A DNA stretch of 64,000 nt from Acholoe squamosa (GCA_949317995.1 OX439035.1:5393227-5457226); one strand, 5' to 3'. Positions 21,830 to 32,961 are shown, numbered from the stretch's first letter. Notes: generated from the sequence alone by a model not told the origin. A program made the numbers and translations.

Positions 21830-22200
21830 CAATGCTGCACCAACAGGGCTGTAGGAAAAGGGGGGTGCAAGAGCCCCCTCAATCATAAAGGAAGGGGGGC
21901 CTGAGTATGTCTGCCCCCCCCCCAAATTTGTCAAGAATTCATAGTAAAGTGGACAAGAAGCTATAACTTTGCATCTCAAATTAGGTTAATATAGTAATAG
22001 AATAGGGAAAATGGGGACCTGGGTCACAAATCAGATCTAAAATTCAACAAAATGTTCTTTCCTATTCAAATTCTATATAGATCATACTGGTAGGCGTTAT
22101 CGCGCTTGAGCGAACAGTTTATGGTGGTTGTGCTGGGACCCATGCTGCCCCCCCCCCCCCCAATGAAGATTTGCTTCCTACGCCTCTGACCAAAGATAAC
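21830..22200. mobile_element. Element with 'CTACGCCCC' type ends
   Basis: A G/C-run-rich unit (GGCTGTAGGAAAAGGGGGG near 21850, CTTCCTACGCCTCTGAC near 22180) resembling, in inverse orientation, the unit at 57230-57440: both share AAATCTGATTTG and TTAGGTTAATATAGTAATA words. Confidence 0.55.
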
Positions 22201-22379
22201 CCCACTGAAGCTTTCAGAGAAAACATCAGCTGACAGAAATGGAGATGGGTGTTTGGGTAAGGAATCTCAGGGATTCATACCCTGACTTAAACTCCTCCCA
22301 CGTATCCTGTTCTAGAACCCTTGAGCTTCTTTCTATCCTTATCCCATCCCAGCCCGATCCCATACTCCCACCCCCATCC

Positions 22380-22690
22380 CTAAGGGAGTGGTCATTATCT
22401 ATCAGCGGGGAGGGGGGGTTAAGGGTGGGCATTAAAACTTTCGACCCTTTCTGCCCCCCCTCTTGACATAAAAACATTTGAACGTCTTGGGGGGGGCATA
22501 AAAAATGTAACCTTTTTTGGCAAAAAGGCCCACATGCTACTATAGCTCAAAGAGGGCATGAAAATTTTCCATGCCTGTGGTACAGGGGTCAGAAAAAAAA
22601 TTGGACTGCTGTCAAGGAGCCATAAAAGATTTCCACGTGTAGGCGCCAAAACTCACCCCCCCCCCTCCCCCATTGATAAATAATGACCAC
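22380..22690. mobile_element. MITE with AGGGAGTGGTCATTAT ends
   Basis: The left end AAGGGAGTGGTCATTATCTA and right end GATAAATAATGACCACCTGC are inverted. The interior has G-runs, CTACTATAGCTCAAAGAGGG and C-runs. Other members: 47310-47527, 41880-42020 (right part) and 60315-60610. Confidence 0.75.
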
Positions 22691-22694
22691 CTGC

Positions 22695-23400
22695 CTAAGT
22701 CATTGGTCATAAGACCACACTAAGTCACGGATGGGCCTTGTAAAGCCTTTGCCGGATACAGGACGTGCACAGGCCCTGTGAGTCACAATGATGTAGTTCC
22801 CGGCGTAGTTCCGGTGGGTGGTGTGGGCGGTGCATGCTGGGTGGGACACTGGCTGGGTTTCACTTGTTCCCGCCGGTCACACTTTACTGCAGTTTACGAC
22901 CACAGCCCCCAGAGATCACGACAAATCGACATAATTGGTGATCCACGGGAAGCAGTGGCTGCCTGAAATACCATCTACGCATGCGAGCATTTGGCGAGAT
23001 CTCGTAGTGTAAGGAGAGGTGGGGAGAAGAGAGTTGAATGGTTCAGCCAAACAAGCTGTACCAAGCCCAAATTGGGCTTGTAAATTGCTGCCATTTTAGG
23101 TAGGTTTTTACCCCTTTTCTCTTGTTCCAGCCTTGATGATAGACTTTGTAAGAAGATACACCAAGAACCAGCTGACTGCTTGTTTCAATCATGAGACAGC
23201 TACACAACAAGCACCAGCTCCTGTGTCCAATCAGATAATTCCTTACAAATTTATGCAAATTTCGATTGACCAATGCCTGCCATTGGCTGACCAGCCTTGT
23301 ATAGGCTGATTAAGCCGGGGATAGGCTAGTTTCAGACCGAGTTGCTAAGCCAAATACTGTGGTGACAAAATAACAATTTGTGACATATTTATCATGATGT
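22695..23400. other. CpG-richer stretch without a supported gene
   Basis: At 22730-22985 the DNA is GC-rich with TACGCATGCGAGC (NRF1-like) and GGCGAGATCTCG near 22975-23005. It could be a promoter, but no start codon with a following donor was convincing. Confidence 0.3.
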
Positions 23401-23404
23401 CACA

Positions 23405-23545
23405 AAGGAGTTTATTGTAATGTCCCGTTTAAGCGCTGGGGTCTCGAATTAGCGCCTTGGGCACAGGGATATTAATAAGAACTTAAGCACTAAAAATAGT
23501 ATTAAAAAAAAAAACCTGTCTAAAAAAGACAGGGGGTACAGAGGT
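23405..23545. mobile_element. 'TAAGCGC' repeat family, copy
   Basis: Words TTTAAGCGCTGGGGTCTCG, TTAAGCACTAAAAATAGT and GGGTACAGAGGTATTGAAATC mark a family found also near 28.55, 42.1, 46.7, 47.6, 58.75, 60.8 and 62.5 kb. Full ends were not defined. Confidence 0.55.
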
Positions 23546-23554
23546 ATTGAAATC

Positions 23555-23960
23555 AATAAAGACCCTGGTAGCTAAAAGATTGAGAACTAGTTCTGTTGGA
23601 GGTCCTATACCCAAAAGGGAACTGACTGACCTCAGGGAATCAATTCCCTGTTGGGTTGCTAAAAGATACTTGGTCAAGTTGTTGGGAAATGCTGAATTCT
23701 TCCAAAATAAGAATCAATTCCCAGCTAGTCCCCTAGTTAAATTCCCTGGCCTACCTACTATGGGAAGCATTCAGGTGTAACCAATCATGGAACCAGTTCC
23801 CTTAACTTCTCACAACACAATTTAATTCAGAGCAAGTCAACTCCATTACAGTACTGGTATAAGGTGGGAATCGTTCAGTGGAGTTGGAGAATTGCTGGGA
23901 AATTGGAAGGTGTGCTAGCAACAGTTAGAATCGATTTCCCAAATCTCTTTGCAACGCCCC
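23555..23960. mobile_element. 'GGAACCAGTTCCC' repeat family, copy
   Basis: Shares GAACTGACTGACCTCAGGGA, GGAACCAGTTCCC, CAGAGCAAGTCAACTCCAT and a GTATAAGGTGGGAAT block with 57540-58660. Non-coding, with many internal short dyads. Confidence 0.6.
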
Positions 23961-24659
23961 CCTGGCCTCTACAGTAGGTGCCAGACATTTAAAATGTCTG
24001 AGTATAAAGTTGACTGTCTAAGTGCCCCAGTAGTCCAGGCAATGTAAGGTTTCACCGCAAACTGATTGTAATATGATCGATTTTACAACTATGCATTTCC
24101 CTAGAATGACATACTAAAAGTCCTTACCGGTGTCTGTGGTGGGAATATGGTTAATTTGCATAAGTAGGTTAGACCCTCCTTCAGTCAGTTGATAGGTATG
24201 GGTAAACTGATAACAATGAATTCGATTCTGATTTCTGGCCAATTGAAAGGCCAGAATCAGTCTTCTTTTTTATGGCAACAATCCTGTTTTATGATTATAT
24301 GAATTAATTTATTTGCTAATTTGCATAATGTCAAGAAGAGTAGACAGGTGACCAAAAGGGTGTATAAAATAAGTTCAATCTTTTGGGGTCATGTTTTTCA
24401 GTTAATCACCATATTATTTGTGTTAGTATGAGCATAGTAGTAAAAAAATAGTATAGTAAAAAGTCCTACCATGTTGTACTTTTGATGGCCAGCCCTTTCA
24501 TGAAACACCTGCCATTGTTAAAATCTACTTATTCAGACCCAATGGTATCAATGGAAAAAAAAGCGTTGTTTTGAGCTGAAGTCTATTCAATCGGTTTCAG
24601 AGAGTTAAAGAAGTGGTACACTTACAGTTATTGAATTTTCATTTATCAGTTTCAACTTC

Positions 24660-26611
24660 AAGATCTAAGTTTGGCGCCTCAGATGTTTTACAACTGTTTC
24701 CAGGGCATTCCAGGCATCTATGCTTATGGCATAAACACAGTTTACAACCACAGTGAATAACTTTGAGAAGAGCGTTGGGTGCTAGAGCAATGTCAGTCTG
24801 TTTATTGGGAAATAGATTTCATTGACACCCTTCCATCCCCAATCAGTTGCAAACAGGGATTTTCTTTTCCCCTCCATACCTGGATTTGGTGATACACCCG
24901 CAGACTATGGTACTTTGCTGCAGCTGAAGTTGCTGGCAAGTTTTAGGGTTCTTGGGATGCTCAACTGGTGGATATGTTCTCACAAAATCTCTGATGCCTC
25001 AGAGAGTTCAGATCCCCTAATTATTTTCTATTATAGAGAAAAACCATTGCCTTTTCCTGCCTCCTTATCACAATGGTCATTGGTAAAGACTTTTGCCTGA
25101 TGCTGAAAGTGTTGACCCTTCATTATTTTGGTTAGAGTGGGCCCTTTTCCTAGTCCAAATACCCTTGACATGGCCTCACACCCTAGAATTGCATGAACAA
25201 TTAGGATGCCCTGACATACAATTTGGCCAAGTTCAAGCTTCAGCTTTTTGATATCCCATATTAGATTCTTTGTTCTCAGGTGCAAACAATACTTCACATG
25301 CAGTCAAGTCAACATAAAAGATTAGCAAGATTAATAGATAACTATCATCCCCCACTAGGACTGTTGCCCTCTCTTTTGCGGATGTAACTGTTGTCTTCAC
25401 AATTATGACATCTGGATCTTGTTGTGCATGGATGACATCACATCCAAACTGATTTAGTTTTTCCTAAAGTAGTCAATGAACTTTAGCTTGTTTGATCTAT
25501 TTGCCAGAAACTCATCCTTTTTACAAGTCAATTCCATTTTGTCTGTGAAATTAACTGACAGACCTTGCCTGACTCCAGTTTGCCTCAGGTGTGTTACATC
25601 TTTGGTAGAAGAGCCATCTGCATATGCATCAAATACAATCATTGCCTTTCCATACATCATTTCAACATAGTTGACATAAAGCTGGCATATCTGATTGTAT
25701 GATGCTCCTTGGGTCCATGATAGGCAACACAGCAGTGCACCTCCATCAAGTACAAACTGTGCATTGTTTGGTAATATGCACACTTCTGCTTGCTTTGCAG
25801 CCTTCCACAATGCATCAGCTCGGATTAGTTTGTTTGCTTGCAATGGAAGTCCACACAAATCAAACAGCAATGGTTGGTAACTGCAAAGTTCATGTTCAAA
25901 CAAAGCAGCCAGGTCAGCTTTGTCATCTGCAATTGTCACTAGTCTCTGAAAGAGTAGATTTGGATCAATTTGCACCAGTTTATCCTGAACGAGAACTCCT
26001 CTTTTTCCAACCATAGAATCTAATATTCTTTTGCCCACCTGTTTTGACTGATCCACATTTACTGCATCAACACCAGTCATTCCCATAGCAATGATGTGTA
26101 ATGTTGAATCCATGGTATATGGACTGTACTCTGTAAGGTATGCGAGTATTTTAAGTGTGTCACTAACATCTCTTTCCTGTCTTGCTACAGTGGCTTCTTT
26201 GTGCTGCTCACTTTTTGCATACTCAACACCAGCGAAAGCTTGCATTGCTTCGTTGATTAGGCATTAGCCAGGTCAGCTTTGTCATCTGCAATTGTCACTA
26301 GACTCTGAAAGAGTAGATTTGGATCAATTTGCACCAGTTTATCCTGAACGAGAACTCCTCTTTTTCCAACCATAGAATCTAATATTCTTTTGCCCACCTG
26401 TTTTGACTGATCCACATTTACTGCATCAACACCAGGCATTCCCATAGCAATGATGTGTAATGTTGGATCCATGGTATATGGACTGTGCTCTGTAAGGTAT
26501 GCGAGTATTTTAAGTGTATCACTAACATCTCTTTCCTGTCTTGCTACAGTGGCTTCTTTGTGCTACTCAACACCAGCGAAAGCTTGCATTGCTTCGTTGA
26601 TTAGGCATTAG
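24660..26611 (-). pseudogene. FEN1/XPG-like nuclease with Cys-rich tail, decayed
   Basis: Predicted structure-specific nuclease. From the N-terminus (26.6 kb) comes a helical region with VNVDQSKQVGKRILDSM. Then FVLDGGALL (N-region Asp, near 25775) and IVFDAYADGSSTKDVTHLRQ (near 25600) match the two acidic motifs of the FEN1 N region. QQDPDVIIV and VGDDSYLLIL (about 25420-25340) fit the I-region acids, the last with Tyr where family members, as I recall them, have Asp. LGCEAMSRVFGLGKG (near 25160) matches the FEN1 H3TH-type motif. AAAKYHSLRVYHQIQ (near 24880) and a Cys-rich tail (about 24700) follow. The longest open stretch is 25454-26245; downstream parts lie in other frames. Multi-copy relatives of unknown role occur in many animals. 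Confidence 0.7.
25909..26611. repeat. Tandem duplication inside the nuclease gene
   Basis: Unit 1 (25909-26267) and unit 2 (26268-26611) are almost identical, with roughly six substitutions and one 15-bp deletion in about 345 bp. Both end GCTTCGTTGATTAGGCATTA. It repeats the N-terminal coding part and is much younger than the decay of the gene as a whole. Confidence 0.9.
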
Positions 26612-26649
26612 GACACAAGCTGGGAGTGACAGAATCCATACATTATGTT

Positions 26650-26765
26650 GGGTTTCTGAGAACCCAGTTAATGCATTAATGCATCATACCCATTGGTCAT
26701 CATGATGCATGAATGTAGCCCTGCAGAGTAACTCACCATGACTGCATACATGCATCATTATGACC
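26650..26765. mobile_element. piggyBac-like MITE fragment
   Basis: TTAATGCATTAATGCATCAT, CATTGGTCATCATGATGCA and GTAACTCACC blocks of the family, with the middle missing. Inserted in the 3.7-kb element. Confidence 0.6.
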
Positions 26766-27426
26766 CTACAAGGTTGTCACACTCCCAGATAGTGACACCA
26801 CCTATGTTCTATGGGCACAATTCCAATCACCCTACTTTTCTCCCCTTATTCCCAGCAAGACGCATTGTGCAGCACATCCACTGGAGACCCAATAATGCTA
26901 CATCTAGTTTACATATATAAATACATTAACCCTTCATAGTCCTAAAATGAAACACATCCCTAGCTGTTGAGGTGTAGATCTACTGGTGTGGTCACAGAAG
27001 AGGTCTTTTTCATACTGTGCACTGCACACACTGACATGCGTAAGAAACTCTGTTGCTATAGGTGTGCACATAAAGCCCTACTACTGTACACTGTGACAGC
27101 CTATTTCACACATGAATGCTCTCATTGGCTTATTTAATGGTCTATAGAAAGGGTGTCTTATGCTTGAAAATGAGAGAATGTCATTTGATTAGTTTTTATC
27201 TCTGATTTCCAATATGGAAAGATGAAAATTTGGATCTTGGATTTTTTTTTATTAGGATTATTACTAGAGAACTGAATTGTATCATAAGCTTTTGAATGTG
27301 CCATAAATATTGATCCAAATCACTGTTAACACAAAAATTATCAGAGGAAACTGATGAAAGAGGTGCTAACCTACTTATGCAAATTAACCATATTTCCACC
27401 CCCTGCACAACTTAGGACCTTTAGTA

Positions 27427-27668
27427 CACAGAAAACATGCCGCCGCCTAAAACTCGTCAATACAGACGAGTTTGGGGTAGTCAAGGTCAAATGACCACCT
27501 AAACTCGCCATACTGACAATAGAAAGTCTTCACACTGACAACTTAGGTCGTCAGGATGACGACCTAAAGTCGTCACCTTGATGACCTAAACCTGTAGTTT
27601 TAGGTATCTTCAACCTGAAGACTTAAAGTCGTCTGCACTGACTAGTTTCGTGCCTCTCAGTTTTTCAG
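27427..27668. mobile_element. Hairpin-array element inside the right arm
   Basis: About 242 bp flanked by TA on both sides, absent from the matching place in the left arm. Its ends CACAGAAAACATG and CAGTTTTTCAGCG are loosely inverted. Inside are eight or nine short dyads of the type GTCGTCA-nnn-TGACGAC spaced 17-26 bp apart, separated by CTAAA words. The best is AGGTCGTCA-GGA-TGACGACCT near 27545. Confidence 0.7.
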
Positions 27669-27962
27669 CGTATGTCATTCTGGGGTCATCAAAGAAATGC
27701 ATGGTGGCAGAATCCTCTGTATTACTTGTTCTTTGAGCTAGACCCTATTTTTGAGCTACATTGCCTGGACTACAGCAGTTGCAGGTTTCACAATGTACTA
27801 TTACCCTCAGCCCTTACCTAAAACGGGTGCTTATTTCAGTGTTTAATTTTGTGCTTAACATTGATTTGAATTGCACCTTTACCCTGGTACTTATCACCAA
27901 ACAGGCACATATTTGGCGTCTATTAAATTAGGCAAATAGAGCATATATCTATGTAGTCCTAC

Positions 27963-28253
27963 CCGTAATCTCTCGCGTATAAGGCGCGTCTTATAAGGGA
28001 GGTTTTAGTTCTCCCTGGATTTACAAGGGGGACACCAAGAGCTTTCTTTTGATATGTTACACTCCCACTAAGTTATAATAGAACATAGGGGGATCCAGGG
28101 GGATACAGAGGGTTCTATCTACATATAACTTTTTGAATTATCAAAATTCATTCAGTAGAACAAAAGTTATGAATTTCTAATTTTTCTGACAATATTCTTG
28201 AATTCTAAGTGCGTCTTATATGCAAGGTGCACCTTATACGCGAGAGATTATGG
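27963..28253. mobile_element. MITE with CGCGTATAAGGCGC ends
   Basis: Left TAATCTCTCGCGTATAAGGC and right GCACCTTATACGCGAGAGAT are inverted ends about 25 bp long, about 290 bp apart. The interior is AT-rich. A partial relative lies at 50505-50597. Confidence 0.85.
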
Positions 28254-28539
28254 TACTTAACGTTCACTAGAGATGAAACAATGATGTTTAGGTTTGTGAT
28301 TGCTCAAATAATAAATAAAAAAAATTATTTTGATAATTCAAAAAAAAAATATATATACATAGGCCTATGATGAATAATCTTTAGGATTGGACAGTTCCAA
28401 TACATCACATAAAACACACGAGAGGAATCCTTTTCTAACCATTTTGATTAACTCAACATTAAAAAGGGAGACGTACTTTGTATATTGAGCATTATTCTTC
28501 AAAAACAATTATAGATGGCTGTTTCAGGGGGTTTAGGGG

Positions 28540-28664
28540 TATCAATTGAAATCAATCTTAAGCAATAAGAACAGTATTCAAATAAGCAGCTGACTTGTAT
28601 AAGCACCGGGGAGAATGGGATTGGAATCAATAAAGCATCTGGGTGCTTATACGGGCTACTACAG
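28540..28664. mobile_element. 'TAAGCGC' family fragment
   Basis: CAATCTTAAGCAATAAGAAC, CAAATAAGCAGCTGAC and TAAAGCATCTGGGTGCTTA match the family, directly before the 71-bp minisatellite. Confidence 0.5.
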
Positions 28665-29590
28665 TGTATAACCATGTAGCCTCACTCACTGACCCCATGG
28701 ATGATGTCATCATGCTGTCTGCAAATGGTTATAGCTGTATAACCATGTAGCCTCACTCACTGACCCCATGGATGATGTCATCATGCTGTCTGCAAATGGT
28801 TATAGCTGTATAACCATGTAGCCTCACTCACTGACCCCATGGATGATGTCATCATGCTGTCTGCAAATGGTTAGAGCTGTATAACCATGTAGCCTCACTC
28901 ACTGACCCCATGGATGATGTCATCATGCTGTCTGCAAATGGTTATAGCTGTATAACCATGTAGCCTCACTCACTGACCCCATGGATGGTGTCATCATGCT
29001 GTCTGCAAATGGTTAGAGCTGTATAACCATGTAGCCTCATTCACTGACCCCATGGATGATGTCATCATGCTGTCTGCAAATGGTTATAGCTGTATAACCA
29101 TGTAGCCTCACTCACTGACCCCATGGATGATGTCATCATGCTGTCTGCAAATGGTTAGAGCTGTATAACCATGTAGCCTCACTCACTGACCCCATGGATG
29201 GTGTCATCATGCTGTCTGCAAATGGTTAGAGCTGTATAACCATGAAGCCTCACTCACTGACCCCATGGATGATGTCATCATGCTGTCTGCAAATGGTTAT
29301 AGCTGTATAACCATGTAGCCTCACTCACTGACCCCATGGATGATGTCATCATGCTGTCTGCAAATGGTTATAGCTGTATAACCATGTAGCCTCACTCACT
29401 GACCCCATGGATGATGTCATCATGCTGTCTGCAAATGGTTAAAGCTGTATAACCATGAAGCCTCACTCACTGACCCCATGGATGATGTCATCATGCTGTC
29501 TGTAAATGGTTATAGCTGTATAACCATGAAGCTTCACTCACTGACCCCATGGATTAAGTGATCATGCTGGGTGTAAGGGTTATACATAAA
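28665..29590 (+). repeat. 71-bp minisatellite, about 13 copies
   Basis: The unit contains TAACCATGTAGCCTCACTC, ACTGACCCCATGG and the palindrome TGATGTCATCA. Copies differ at a few sites (ATAG/AGAG, GTAG/GAAG, GATG/GGTG). The last copy is degenerate. No coding frame is preserved. Confidence 0.97.
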
Positions 29591-29594
29591 TAAG

Positions 29595-31275
29595 GTGATA
29601 TCCACAATGTCCCACGTGTTGACCTTTTTAATGTGTTTGAGACCTTGCCGCCCGCTGTGTTATTGGTGTCCGGGGCCTTTAGTGTCGTCATTAGTGTCAA
29701 ATCACACACTTTGTATTCCTTCGCACGTCCACCACTCAGACTCTACTATTCACAGCACCATCTCACAGGATGTGTTTGAAACGAAAACAAATTTCTGTCG
29801 TAGTGGTAGCTTCAATGACTACTGTAGAACCCTGCAAATAAGCCACATCTTGTAGAACAATGAATTAGATATAGGGGGATGGGGGGGGGGTAGGGTAGGC
29901 TGGGGGTCGCCCCTTGCAACCCATAGCTTTTTGAGTTTTGAAGGACCATTGGTTAAGGATATGTAGGTTTATGAACGGAGATTTTGATTTTGGAGCATTT
30001 GTAATTTCACTGAGGCCAAAAAAAGAAGTTGTGTTTCCCGTAACCTGACTGACCCTAGAACTTTTGGGCTTTGGACTTTTGGGCTTTGAAGAAATTTGTC
30101 ATTTGTTTTAGGAATTTCCCTCAATTTTTAGAAATTTTTCATACTTTTTTGAGTTTGAGGATTTTCATATATTTTCATCCATTTTCCTTTCATATTCCTC
30201 CCCTCGATACATCCATTGATATGTGCCCTAACATTTCCTATACATATCTAAAAAAAGGTCCGACCTACCGACCCTACCTTTTCAAGTCATGTTACTGGAA
30301 ACACATAATATATTTTTTTTGGGGGCATGATTAGTCTTCTGAGGAAGAAGGTTGAAGAAAGGTCGTAATGTGATATGAAATAACTTCCAGAAAAAGAACC
30401 ATTTTATAGAGATCAATACGGCAAGAAATGCTGACTTTTCAGAGAAGTCCTTGATAACGACTTTTGAGTTTCCTTAGAAAAAGCTATTGAGAATGCAAAT
30501 TTTTCTTGCCAGACCCACCATGTAATACCCATTATTTGATAATTGTCTTGTGAATTCCTTGGTGTATTTGTTATTTGCTTATGTGGTTACTACAAGCAAA
30601 ATTATAAGCATCCCACCAAAATTCATCTAAACACAACTTTATTCATGAAAAAGTCAACCTTTCTTGCTACATGGTATGGGTCTATAGCTCTATCTATCAC
30701 TACAGCAGCTCTGGAACCCATACCAACATTTTTCCATCCTGCAAGAAGGGCAGTTTTTGAGGAATCAGCCGTTAGGGGGCGAGTCAATTGTCCATCTGAG
30801 AATGAGGCCAAACATGGCAGTCTGTGTATGTAACAAACATGGCGTCCTGAGACATGAATCAGCACTTCTAGTAAGGGTAACGGTAACCTCTCAAGGTCAG
30901 TAGGCCCGGGTCAGTACCCGTGTGGGGGTGTCTTCATATCTTGGATTTACACATAACTACATTATGTGTGTGCGGCTGGCAAGTTCACTTTTGAGGAAAA
31001 TGTCCATGGCAAAAATTCACTTTTTGCTAGATCATTTTGAGAGCCCTTGAAATAGAATGTTAGATCTAGTAATGCAAAACCGTGTATGTAAGCTGTATTT
31101 GTGTATAAGCTGCAACTCAACTTCAAGCTTCTTACATTACCATAGGCCATACCTCAAAATATTCCGTTCCTTCCTTTTAGTCTACACATTTAAAACCCTG
31201 CATACATAAGCCGCGCCCTGAGTTTGCGGAACCCCATAAGTAGCCATAGCAAACCTCTGGGGGCAGTTATAAAGA
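29595..31275. other. No gene seen
   Basis: AT-rich with G-runs at 29885-29910 and a TTTTGGGCTTTGGA repeat near 30062. Short frames only, none with clear coding character. Confidence 0.4.
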
Positions 31276-31279
31276 CAGG

Positions 31280-31631
31280 AGGGTGTTGCTCCTATAGTAA
31301 AAGGAAGAGCTGGCTAAGAATGCCCTCGTTTCCAGTTCTTTCTGTAGCTATAACTTGTCCCTTTTGCTGCTCACAAGTGGTCATTCAAGTATGGTGCTAA
31401 AAAAGGGGGATTTGAGTAGGTACCTAGTTGGGAGAAGTCAGTCAGTATAATATACTATAGAGTGTGTGACAAGAGTATGTACCTGATAGTGCAGCTCTCT
31501 CTGTTTTAAACAAGGCAGGTGACTTTTCAGACTAATGTGGTGAGTGCAAGTTGAATGGTGAAGCAGAGCGTGACTTCTTTTGTAAAGAGGGTACCTACTG
31601 ACAGCTCTTTTCACCATAGGAGCAACACGCT
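31280..31631. mobile_element. 352-bp element with GGTGTTGCTCC ends
   Basis: The left GAGGGTGTTGCTCCTATAG and right CATAGGAGCAACACGCTC are inverted; the arms extend about 30 bp. Relatives: a right end at 33050-33186, a left end at 34088-34200 and an interior piece at 37610-37680. Confidence 0.8.
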
Positions 31632-31634
31632 CCA

Positions 31635-31968
31635 GAGATGCGGCTTCTCAGGGTAGGTACCTCACTTCCCACATCCCTACTTTACTCGACCATTCAGAAG
31701 CACTCCCCACACCATAGTCCAAAGGTAGTCACTTCGCAGTGAATCAGACTGTGTTGTGAAAAGTGGTGAAAGCACTTGCTTGAGCTTCCTTGTGAGTGCC
31801 TTCTGGAAGGGGTTTTTACTTGGGAAGTATTTATCACTTCTGGACCACTTCTGTTAGGAAGTAGCTTTTGGTAATGCAAGCGAAGTGACTAACAGAGGTG
31901 GGTCACTTCCATTTTTGAAAATGCACCTCTGCAAGAAGTGACTTCCAATGGCTTGGAAGCAGCCACCT
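31635..31968. mobile_element. 'GGCTGTTGC' family, copy 1
   Basis: Aligns with 32567-32961: both have GGGTAGGTACCTCACTT, CACTTCTGGAC, CTTCTGTTAGGAAGT and end near AGCAGCCACC. Non-coding. Confidence 0.65.
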
Positions 31969-32269
31969 GAAATTGTTATAAATATGTAGATGTTCATACT
32001 AGGGGATTTTAAGTTTTTATTATTCCATTCTGAACCCAAGCATTGATTGAGGTAAGTCAATATAACGTCTGTATTCCCAGATCTATATCATCAGATGTAG
32101 GATAAGTCTGAAAGTTGATCAGATAACGGCTTAAAAGTCACTGTTAATTAAATAATAATGAGATAATGACTGCCTCAGTGGGAGTCAATTTCATAGAGAT
32201 CACTGGCCTGGGGGTATTACAAGCATAGATCTGCACTAGATCTAGATGCTATATGATATATGTAATCTG

Positions 32270-32405
32270 ACCTTTTGCGTGGGCATTGTCTGGTGCACAT
32301 ATGTTATATGCGCAATCTATGAAATTGCGGAATGTAGTTTACTCACCATGAATATGACCTTAGCTGCCAAAAGGGTGTTAAACATCTTTTACACACTCAC
32401 TCTTA
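32270..32405 (+). mobile_element. LINE/SINE-type 3' tail with (ACTC)n end
   Basis: GGTGCACATATG, ATGAATATGACCTTAGC and GTGTTAAACATCTTTT followed by CACACTCACTC. The same tail recurs at 38440-38645, 47950-48065 and 63765-63910. Confidence 0.6.
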
Positions 32406-32566
32406 CCATGGAAGTATAGTCCGTAATATAGCGAGGATTCTTGTTTATCAATGTACGCAGCCATGACAGTTCTGAGCTCGATATATCTCATGATAATATA
32501 TTCAGATGGGCACCATGCAAACTGCAGGGAGTGCCAGGAACAAGCATGGGTGCAATACTAGAGACC

Positions 32567-32961
32567 AGGAGGCTGTTGCGAAAAGATTGAGGTGTTGCTT
32601 TCCAGGGTAGGTACCTCACTTTCCACCTCCCTCCTCTTCTTAACCACTCAGTATCACTTCCAACACTGTAGTCCAGACAGAAGTAGTCACTTTCCCACAT
32701 ATCAAACTGTGTTGCGAAAAGTTGTCACGCCTGAGTGCTTCCCAGACTGCCCACAACTATATACTTATGCGACAGAGTGTAGGAAGGAACTTCCAGTTCA
32801 GGAGTTGTTACTAACCACTTCTGGACAACTTCTGGACGACTTCTGTTAGGAAGTGCCATTTGGCAATGCAATAGAGAAGAGACTGCTAAAGATGAGTGCC
32901 TTCCGTTTTTGGAAGTACACCTCTAACAGAGGTGACTTCCAAGGGTTTAGCAACAGCCACC
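32567..32961. mobile_element. 'GGCTGTTGC' family, copy 2
   Basis: The ends are inverted: AGGCTGTTGCGAAAAG at the left and TAGCAACAGCCACC at the right, about 395 bp apart. Contains repeated CCACTTCTGGAC words. Confidence 0.7.

Larger units (their letters stand above)
24030..27773. mobile_element. 3.7-kb TIR element carrying a FEN1/XPG-like gene (Academ-like?)
   Basis: The outer tips GTAGTCCAGGCAATGTA (24030-24046) and its exact inverse (27757-27773) start long imperfect inverted arms. These include TATGTCATTCT/AGAATGACATA and, innermost, AATATGGTTAATTTGCATAA (about 24142-24161) with its inverse near 27372-27391. The arms total roughly 150 bp. CAG may flank both tips as a 3-bp duplication. Inside are one minus-strand gene, a tandem duplication and a piggyBac-like MITE. 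A small element sits in the right arm (27427-27668). Academ-class transposons are known, from memory, to carry XPG nucleases and make 3-4-bp duplications, but no transposase is visible here. Confidence 0.7.

Noticed and set aside
25476-26016. Plus-strand frames over the nuclease gene
   Set aside because: Antisense shadows. Family motifs are only on the minus strand.
24112-27426. TA-flanked inner inverted repeats as the true ends of the nuclease element
   Set aside because: Inverted similarity continues outward to 24030 and 27773, and the TA on the right belongs to the small hairpin-array insertion.
28665-29590. CRISPR-like array
   Set aside because: Units are head to tail without unique spacers, and the DNA is eukaryotic. 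Same for the 62-bp and 75-bp arrays.
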